Shown here: one piece after another, positions 5,374 through 9,316 of the stretch
Position numbering within the stretch: the first letter of the stretch is position 1
Layout of the letters: every line of letters starts with the position of its first letter
Assembly: GCA_029565375.1 (NCBI GenBank)
Contig: JAKQOF010000052.1
Location: 1-9,316 of the forward strand
Source of the DNA: a bacterium
GTDB taxonomy: Bacteria > Patescibacteriota > Saccharimonadia > Saccharimonadales > Saccharimonadaceae
DNA: 9,316 bases
Direction: 5' to 3'
Position numbers and translations under genes: made by a program
Notes under the pieces: model-generated
What the model was told of the DNA's origin: nothing
The model's database searches: none
The model's input: the letters and a program-made list of their open reading frames with translations, nothing else

Positions 5374-6231
5374 GTTTTGCAGTTGATTAACGTCAATTCC
5401 TTCAAGACCTGGAATCTGCGTACCACTAGGTATAAGGTTTTGTATTCCCCCTCCCGTTTGAAACTGCGTCACAAGTTGTGACACGGTAAGAATAAGAGAT
5501 ATGCCGCTTAGCAGCACAGTGAGTCCTAGCAAAATCGCAAAAATAAGGACCGTTAACCCGGCAAACTTTTTATAGCGCGGCGCCTCAAGCATTTCGTTCC
5601 CTTGCTTATCGCGCATTCCGCCCGACATAATGACCGCCAAATCAATAATGGTCCATAGACCAAGACCGCCAAGTGTCACAAGTTTTAATATACCCGTACC
5701 AACTTTGCCCAAGTAAAAACGATCAACACCAAACATGCCCCACATAAAGCTGAGGAAAAAGACGGCTAAGAAGTGTCGTCTTTTGTCTTTTCCTTTCACA
5801 GTCACTGATTTCTCATAAGCTGTGATTGCATCAAACACCCACGGCGCACGGAGTTTTTGTTCGGCATGCAAACTCAAGATTTGCTCGTATGAGACCCAAG
5901 TTACTTCACTAATCTCACCCGGTTGCGCAACAGCTTCGCCACCTCGCACAATACCAATGTATGCGTGTTTGATACTTTCGCTTGCCGCCGTGTGCCAGAC
6001 GCCCAGTTGCTCTCCGACCTCAATATCAAAGCCTGTCTCCTCTTTGACTTCTCGTGCTGTGGCCTGCTGCAACGTCTCGTTCTTATCAACGTATCCAGCT
6101 GGTATATTCCATAGGCCAGCACTGTCACCTTGACCTTGTTGGACGAGTAAATACAGTCCGTCGCGCTTCACGACTGCGCCCGTGACCGAGCCAGCTTGTT
6201 CGATTGAATCTCTAAAATTGTTTGTATCCAT
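5368..6231 (-). CDS. NUDIX hydrolase fused to a TM2 membrane domain
   Basis: A 287-residue two-domain protein. Residues 13-130 form a NUDIX hydrolase with a complete NUDIX box (G46-x5-E52-x7-R60-E-V-K-E64-E65-T-G-F68), which hydrolyses a nucleoside diphosphate linked to another group; the substrate is unknown. Residues 144-197 form a TM2 domain: two helices around the signature GVDRFYLG (158-165) and IIDLAVI (185-191). A third hydrophobic stretch (about 214-242) leads to a Gly/Gln/Asn-rich tail. The NUDIX part has no signal peptide and should face the cytosol. The start at 6231 is preferred over an in-frame ATG at 6243 because a TATGAT box ends 7 nt before it. It lies 24 bp after the NQR2-FNR gene and overlaps the glycosylase gene tail-to-tail by 6 bp. 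Confidence 0.85.
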   Translation of the reverse strand: MDTNNFRDSIEQAGSVTGAVVKRDGLYLLVQQGQGDSAGLWNIPAGYVDKNETLQQATAREVKEETGFDIEVGEQLGVWHTAASESIKHAYIGIVRGGEAVAQPGEISEVTWVSYEQILSLHAEQKLRAPWVFDAITAYEKSVTVKGKDKRRHFLAVFFLSFMWGMFGVDRFYLGKVGTGILKLVTLGGLGLWTIIDLAVIMSGGMRDKQGNEMLEAPRYKKFAGLTVLIFAILLGLTVLLSGISLILTVSQLVTQFQTGGGIQNLIPSGTQIPGLEGIDVNQLQNL

Positions 6232-6238
6232 TGCCTCT

Positions 6239-6244
6239 ATCATA
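6239..6244 (-). promoter_or_regulatory. Possible -10 box of the NUDIX-TM2 gene
   Basis: On the minus strand TATGAT (five of six matches) lies 7 nt before the ATG at 6231, in the short gap after the NQR2-FNR gene. It would give a leaderless mRNA starting at MDTNNF and make the gene independent of the flavin operon. An alternative is the AGAGG at 6234-6238 acting as a very close Shine-Dalgarno, but its 2-nt spacing is too short to be comfortable. Confidence 0.42.
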
Positions 6245-6255
6245 ACTCGTTTATG

Positions 6256-7755
6256 CTAATAGCCAGAGAAATAGTCTGACTTTATACGCATTCGGCTGAC
6301 GCCTGCAGCCGTAAGCTGCCGACGAAACGCAAGCACCATTTTGTTTGGACCTGATATGTAGAATGTTGCGTCGTGCAGCTGATTGACATACTGACGGATC
6401 ATATCCACCGTGACATAGCCGCGTTGACCTTGCCAGTTGTCAGTTGGGTCTGCAACGACAGGAATAACCTTTATTCCTAGTCTTGTGCGTGCCTCATTAA
6501 GTACACGGCCATATACTAACAAATCCTGCCTACGGACCGCATAAAATAAAGTGATCGGCCTTGTTTCATGTCGAGCCAATAGGTCATCAATCATTGCGCG
6601 AAACGGCGTGATGCCAATACCACCTGCTATCATCACAATCGGACGCTGTGTGTCATGTAGTAATACAAAATTACCTCCAATATGTGTCGCACGAATCTCT
6701 TGACCAGGTTTCATCTGCAGTAACGCTGCTTTGAAAGTACTTGAAGGATCTGCCGTCACAAGGCCAAGTGTTATATGTTCGTCACCTGGTCGTGACGCAA
6801 TGGAAAATGTTCGACGAATGCCACGCTCGTCAGAATGTGCATGAGGCAGCGTAAGTTCAATATATTGGCCAGCCTTGAAGCGAATAGGATGAACTGGCTT
6901 TAGTACAACACTATAAATTGTTGGTGTTGTCTCTTGGATTGAGACGAGCTGTAAGCGTATGGATCGACGTTGTCCAATTAAAAAGGTAAATGCATTTCCA
7001 ACAAGAAGTGCAACATCAGGTTTTGATAGCCATCCAAGCTGCAGTCCGCCCAGCACACCAACAATAGACGCGTATATAATCTGTGCTCGACGCGTGGTTG
7101 GTGACGTGAGGGGCTCGGTCAGCATAATCGCGCCGGCAAATATGATAGGGCTTGAAAGAACAGCCGCCTTTATGGCATCTCCAACATCAAACCCAGACGC
7201 AAACGCGATGACACCCGCCAATCCAACGCTTACACACATGTATATACCAACCATCATAAAATGACGCAGCTTCCAAACAATTAATAACCCGACGAGCACA
7301 GTGACAGGCAACATCACGATTGTTGCTATCCACCACGTCGCCCCCAACAAGCCAAGCGTACTGCTGATAACGACTGCTACGGCAGCTGGGTTAAAAATGT
7401 GACGCCCGCGTATTGCAAGAAGGTATTTGGACGCGACAGCAAGAAGTGCGACGAGTGCTGTTAGCAGATAGCCTTTGATATCTGTCTGTGGAAAGATTAA
7501 ATAAAATAATATAAAGGCGGTTATCTGCCATGACTCAGGGTTATATGCGGACGAAAATACCCATGCAAAAATCCGTGTTGCAACATATGAAACACTCACT
7601 AATATTATGAGTGAAATAATCAGCTCAAGAGGACTAAATGCCAACTGCCCAATCAAGCTGAGCACGAGTGCTGTTGCCGTTATAAGGTACAGGCCATACA
7701 GTGTCAGACGATACATCGTCATGCTATCGATAAATGATTCGACCGCCTGTTTCAC
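6256..7755 (-). CDS. NQR2/RnfD-like membrane domain fused to FNR-type NAD(P)H:flavin oxidoreductase
   Basis: A 499-residue fusion. Residues 15-260 are a polytopic membrane domain of the NqrB/RnfD family: RHIFNPAAVAVV (118-129) and MLTEPLTSPTTRRAQ (211-225) are the diagnostic motifs. Residues 265-499 are a ferredoxin reductase-like module: the FAD-binding RTFS (315-318), the NAD(P)-binding AGGIGITPFRAM (377-388), SGPNKMV (468-474) and the C-terminal YFSGY. It is expected to oxidise NAD(P)H on the cytosolic side and pass electrons across the membrane. I see no [S/D]GAT-type flavinylation motif in the membrane domain. The start is the GTG at 7755, forming a GTGA overlap with the apbE stop and preceded by AAGGTGG; a 524-residue version starting at 7830 would overlap apbE by about 80 bp and is less likely. 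Confidence 0.88.
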   Translation of the reverse strand: MKQAVESFIDSMTMYRLTLYGLYLITATALVLSLIGQLAFSPLELIISLIILVSVSYVATRIFAWVFSSAYNPESWQITAFILFYLIFPQTDIKGYLLTALVALLAVASKYLLAIRGRHIFNPAAVAVVISSTLGLLGATWWIATIVMLPVTVLVGLLIVWKLRHFMMVGIYMCVSVGLAGVIAFASGFDVGDAIKAAVLSSPIIFAGAIMLTEPLTSPTTRRAQIIYASIVGVLGGLQLGWLSKPDVALLVGNAFTFLIGQRRSIRLQLVSIQETTPTIYSVVLKPVHPIRFKAGQYIELTLPHAHSDERGIRRTFSIASRPGDEHITLGLVTADPSSTFKAALLQMKPGQEIRATHIGGNFVLLHDTQRPIVMIAGGIGITPFRAMIDDLLARHETRPITLFYAVRRQDLLVYGRVLNEARTRLGIKVIPVVADPTDNWQGQRGYVTVDMIRQYVNQLHDATFYISGPNKMVLAFRRQLTAAGVSRMRIKSDYFSGY

Positions 7756-8606
7756 TGTTGCCCACCTTCTATAAATACTTCGATATCTTCTCCAGCATAA
7801 CGCACTGTGCCGTCTTGGTATAGGACACAATATTGGAAATTAATTGCGCTCAATAATACATCGGGCTTCACAAAAAATAACGCCGTAGCCAAACCGTCTG
7901 CATACATGGCAGTATCTGCAATCACCCACGTGGCAATAATATCTCGCACTGGCTGCATCGTTTTGGGATTGATAATATGATGCCAGTCGCCCCACGAGCG
8001 TTGATTGATCGCTGAACCGCATAGACTGGCATTCGTTACAGTTGCGACACCAACAAGCCGCGTGTCATCACGCGGATCTTGTAAGCCAATGCGCATTGGG
8101 TCACCGCGAACCAAAATATCACCACTGGCATCGATGCAACATGGCCCGGACAATTGTTTGGCCACCAAGTCGATTGCGTGTCCCTTGCCCGCTGCACCCA
8201 CGTCAAGGAGGGCTGGCTTTTTGATCGTAAGATTATTATCCTTCAGGACCAACACATCATCCCACTGTTGAGGTGTACGAATAATTGCGTGTGGCTGTAA
8301 GCTATACTGCGCATCGTATCCTGCATCAACAAGCGTTTGCCCGATAAGTGGCGTCACCTGACCGTCAGACTTGTCATACAAAAAACGATACCAGTCCAGG
8401 AGGACTTTGTCATCACGCGTTAATATATGTGTGCCAGCGCGTCGAGCCATATCCGCAACAACACTATCATCACGAAACCGCGACCACGTCTTATCAACTG
8501 TTTCGATGGTCTCGTGAATACGTTTTACTTTTTTAGTACTGTCAGCACACTCTATAAGCCAGTGTGTGCCTAGGGCTTCAAACTCAAGACTAGGCTTTTG
8601 CGTCAT
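7752..8606 (-). CDS. apbE: FAD:protein FMN transferase (ApbE)
   Basis: Transfers FMN from FAD onto a Ser/Thr of target proteins through a phosphoester bond, with Mg2+. The 284 residues show the family's landmarks: SRFRDDS (42-48), DGQVTPLIG (81-89), LLDVGAAGKGHAID (133-146), IDASGDILVRG (158-168), the HHIINPKT motif (209-216) and ADTAMYADGLATALF (230-244) with the metal-binding acidic region. There is no signal peptide or lipobox, whereas its apparent target next door is exported. It sits between the FMN-binding protein (17-bp overlap at its 5' end) and the NQR2-FNR gene (4-bp GTGA overlap), so all three are surely cotranscribed. The start at 8606 gives the full N-terminal beta-strand FEALGTHWLI. 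Confidence 0.93.
   Translation of the reverse strand: MTQKPSLEFEALGTHWLIECADSTKKVKRIHETIETVDKTWSRFRDDSVVADMARRAGTHILTRDDKVLLDWYRFLYDKSDGQVTPLIGQTLVDAGYDAQYSLQPHAIIRTPQQWDDVLVLKDNNLTIKKPALLDVGAAGKGHAIDLVAKQLSGPCCIDASGDILVRGDPMRIGLQDPRDDTRLVGVATVTNASLCGSAINQRSWGDWHHIINPKTMQPVRDIIATWVIADTAMYADGLATALFFVKPDVLLSAINFQYCVLYQDGTVRYAGEDIEVFIEGGQQ
7762..7768 (-). promoter_or_regulatory. Shine-Dalgarno-like site supporting the GTG start at 7755
   Basis: Read on the minus strand, AAGGTGG (one mismatch to AAGGAGG) lies 6 nt before the GTG at 7755, inside the 3' end of apbE. Together with the GTGA stop/start overlap it decides the start of the NQR2-FNR gene. Confidence 0.62.
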
Positions 8607-9096
8607 TCTTGATTGTCGTTAACGCATTATTAAAGCCAACCGGTGTCAGCGATGCACCAGAGACGCGCGACACTTTGACATCACTAATATTCTTACCGAC
8701 GACGACACTGTTGATGCCGTTAATAAACCGTTCGGTGTACTGCACAGACTCACGCGAAAAAATACTGGAGTCGTCAATTGAAACCTTGGTGATCTTGCTA
8801 CTCACGAGAGTAATTGTAACGCCAATTCGTTCCGTTCCATCAGGTGTGGTAAAGGATCCATTTGCTGTGTATGTGCCGTCCTTGTATGTTGACGTGCTTG
8901 CTGTTGATGATTGTGATGACGACGACGTGGAGGGTGTCGTTGTCGTCGTGGTTGTTGATGTTGCGGTGTCAGTCGATGTAGAGGCCTGCGTTGGTGTCGT
9001 CGCATTATTATAGGCAACAGCGCCCGCAGTGCCTGCTGTTGTGAGCAAGACGATAACGATGAGACCAATGATTTTAGTCTTTGATTGTTGTGTCAT
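8590..9096 (-). CDS. Membrane-anchored FMN-binding domain protein, predicted ApbE flavinylation target
   Basis: A 168-residue extracytosolic electron carrier. Residues 1-7 are polar/basic and 9-29 form a signal anchor (IIGLIVIVLLTTAGTAGAVAY), followed by a Ser/Thr-rich linker (32-70) and an FMN_bind domain (about 71-165). SGASLT (146-151) matches the ApbE recognition pattern [S/D]GA[S/T]xT, so T151 should carry the covalent FMN. A lipobox is absent, so it is held by the uncleaved helix or released by signal peptidase. It is the first gene of the flavin operon, with apbE overlapping its end by 17 bp. The family includes the RnfG/NqrC-type domains; here it is a minimal single-domain version. 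The start at 9096 is supported by the adjacent signal anchor. Confidence 0.9.
   Translation of the reverse strand: MTQQSKTKIIGLIVIVLLTTAGTAGAVAYNNATTPTQASTSTDTATSTTTTTTTPSTSSSSQSSTASTSTYKDGTYTANGSFTTPDGTERIGVTITLVSSKITKVSIDDSSIFSRESVQYTERFINGINSVVVGKNISDVKVSRVSGASLTPVGFNNALTTIKNDAKA
8887..9003 (-). repeat. Low-complexity triplet-rich tract encoding a Ser/Thr linker
   Basis: The DNA coding for residues 32-70 of the FMN-binding protein is dominated by Ser and Thr codons, including a run of seven consecutive Thr codons and a stretch of Ser codons. The linker would let the flavin domain move away from the membrane. Its triplet composition makes it a candidate for length variation between strains. 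Confidence 0.75.
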
Positions 9097-9127
9097 ACGC
9101 TATCTTTCTACGACTTATGTTTGTGTT

Positions 9128-9133
9128 ATTGTA
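9128..9133 (-). promoter_or_regulatory. Possible -10 box of the flavin operon
   Basis: On the minus strand TACAAT (five of six matches) lies in the 68-bp gap between the AspRS-like gene and the FMN-binding gene. It would give a 5' leader of about 25 nt, so unlike other first genes here this one would not be leaderless; no strong Shine-Dalgarno sequence is seen. No -35 match is evident. Confidence 0.4.
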
Positions 9134-9164
9134 CCGTTAAACAGCTGAGAAGAGGCTGAGACAA

Positions 9165-9316
9165 CTACGGACCGAGGCGATTAATGTCGCGTGGGAACAG
9201 AGTCGCTTCTTTAACGTTGTTGAGGCCAATGATTTTTTGCGTCAAACGCTCAAGCCCCATACCAAAGCCGCCGTGTTCAGGAAGTCCATACTGGAACGCT
9301 TGCAAATAATACTTAA
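9165..9316 (-). CDS. aspS: Aspartyl-tRNA synthetase-like protein, C-terminal 49 residues (cut by window edge)
   Basis: The visible end carries class II aminoacyl-tRNA synthetase motif 3, GGFGMGLERL, which binds ATP with the conserved Arg, followed by TQKIIGLNNVKEATLFPRD and a short NRLGP tail ending in TAG. The LFPRD-x-x-R-L-x-P ending is typical of archaeal/eukaryotic-type AspRS, some of which are non-discriminating and also charge tRNA-Asn; bacterial-type AspRS has an extra insertion domain and AsnRS ends differently. The rest of the gene lies beyond the right edge. AsnRS remains the alternative because the anticodon-binding part is not visible. Confidence 0.82.
   Translation of the reverse strand, partial: KYYLQAFQYGLPEHGGFGMGLERLTQKIIGLNNVKEATLFPRDINRLGP

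Noticed and set aside
5822..6133. Plus-strand reading frame of 103 codons within the NUDIX gene
   Set aside because: It is antisense to the conserved NUDIX box and its composition (Ser/Pro/Cys-rich) is not protein-like.
6232..6243. Start of NUDIX-TM2 at the ATG at 6243 (four extra residues)
   Set aside because: Possible but less supported: this ATG lies inside the TATGAT box that would promote the gene. The difference is only four residues.
7011..7400. Possible frameshift or split between the membrane and reductase domains
   Set aside because: The frame is continuous from the RnfD-like motifs through the FAD- and NAD-binding motifs with no internal stop, so it is a real fusion as sequenced.
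7756..7830. ATG start giving a 524-residue NQR2-FNR protein
   Set aside because: It would overlap apbE by about 80 bp with an Arg/Trp-rich segment unlike the family, whereas the GTG at 7755 has a GTGA overlap and an AAGGTGG site.
8609..9013. Plus-strand reading frame of 134 codons rich in Val and Asp
   Set aside because: It is the antisense shadow of the FMN-binding gene: its Val/Asp runs mirror the Ser/Thr linker codons. It has no start signal or recognisable domain.
9141..9160. Short repeated CTGAG/GCTGAGA sequence after the AspRS-like gene as a terminator
   Set aside because: The two copies are direct repeats, not an inverted pair, and no T-run follows on the minus strand.

Overview
The window looks like a compact bacterial chromosome segment, most probably from a Candidate Phyla Radiation bacterium of the Saccharibacteria (TM7) type. 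This rests on the gene set (a short MurC, a cluster-less MutY-like glycosylase, an archaeal-type AspRS C-terminus, small secreted proteins of unknown function), very tight packing with overlapping gene ends, and -10 boxes set 6-7 nt before start codons. The assignment is an inference from gene content and was not tested by a search. TAA, TAG and TGA all occur as stops, which argues against lineages that read UGA as glycine.

Layout. 1-479 (-): N-terminal part of an MFS-like membrane transporter, cut by the window edge. 551-1807 (+): murC, a peptidoglycan precursor ligase. 1804-2720 (-): two coupled genes for a secreted helical protein and a single-pass membrane protein, both of unknown function. 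2746-3546 (-): a MutY-like glycosylase. 3567-5373 (+): an operon of msrA, a UlaG-like metallo-beta-lactamase-fold protein and an AlkA-like DNA glycosylase. 5368-9096 (-): a run of FMN-binding protein, ApbE flavin transferase, a fused NQR2/RnfD-like membrane plus FNR-like reductase protein, and a NUDIX-TM2 fusion. 9165-9316 (-): the C-terminal end of an aspartyl-tRNA synthetase-like gene.

The genes suggest two themes. One is repair of oxidative and alkylation damage: MutY-like and AlkA-like glycosylases with MsrA, where mutY and msrA diverge from what looks like a single, perfectly symmetric -10 element. The other is extracytosolic electron transfer. NAD(P)H would be oxidised by the cytosolic FNR domain, electrons would cross the membrane through the NQR2-like domain, and they would reach a covalently flavinylated FMN-binding protein tethered outside the cell; ApbE would attach the flavin. 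The component families are known, but the NUDIX-TM2 gene downstream and the compact fusion are worth attention.

Regulation. First genes of several transcription units have a -10-like hexamer 6-7 nt before the start codon and no Shine-Dalgarno, which predicts leaderless mRNAs. Internal operon genes instead use stop/start overlaps, two of them with clear Shine-Dalgarno-like sequences. There is no gene-free stretch above 300 bases, and I saw no tRNA, rRNA, CRISPR array, insertion sequence or convincing terminator.
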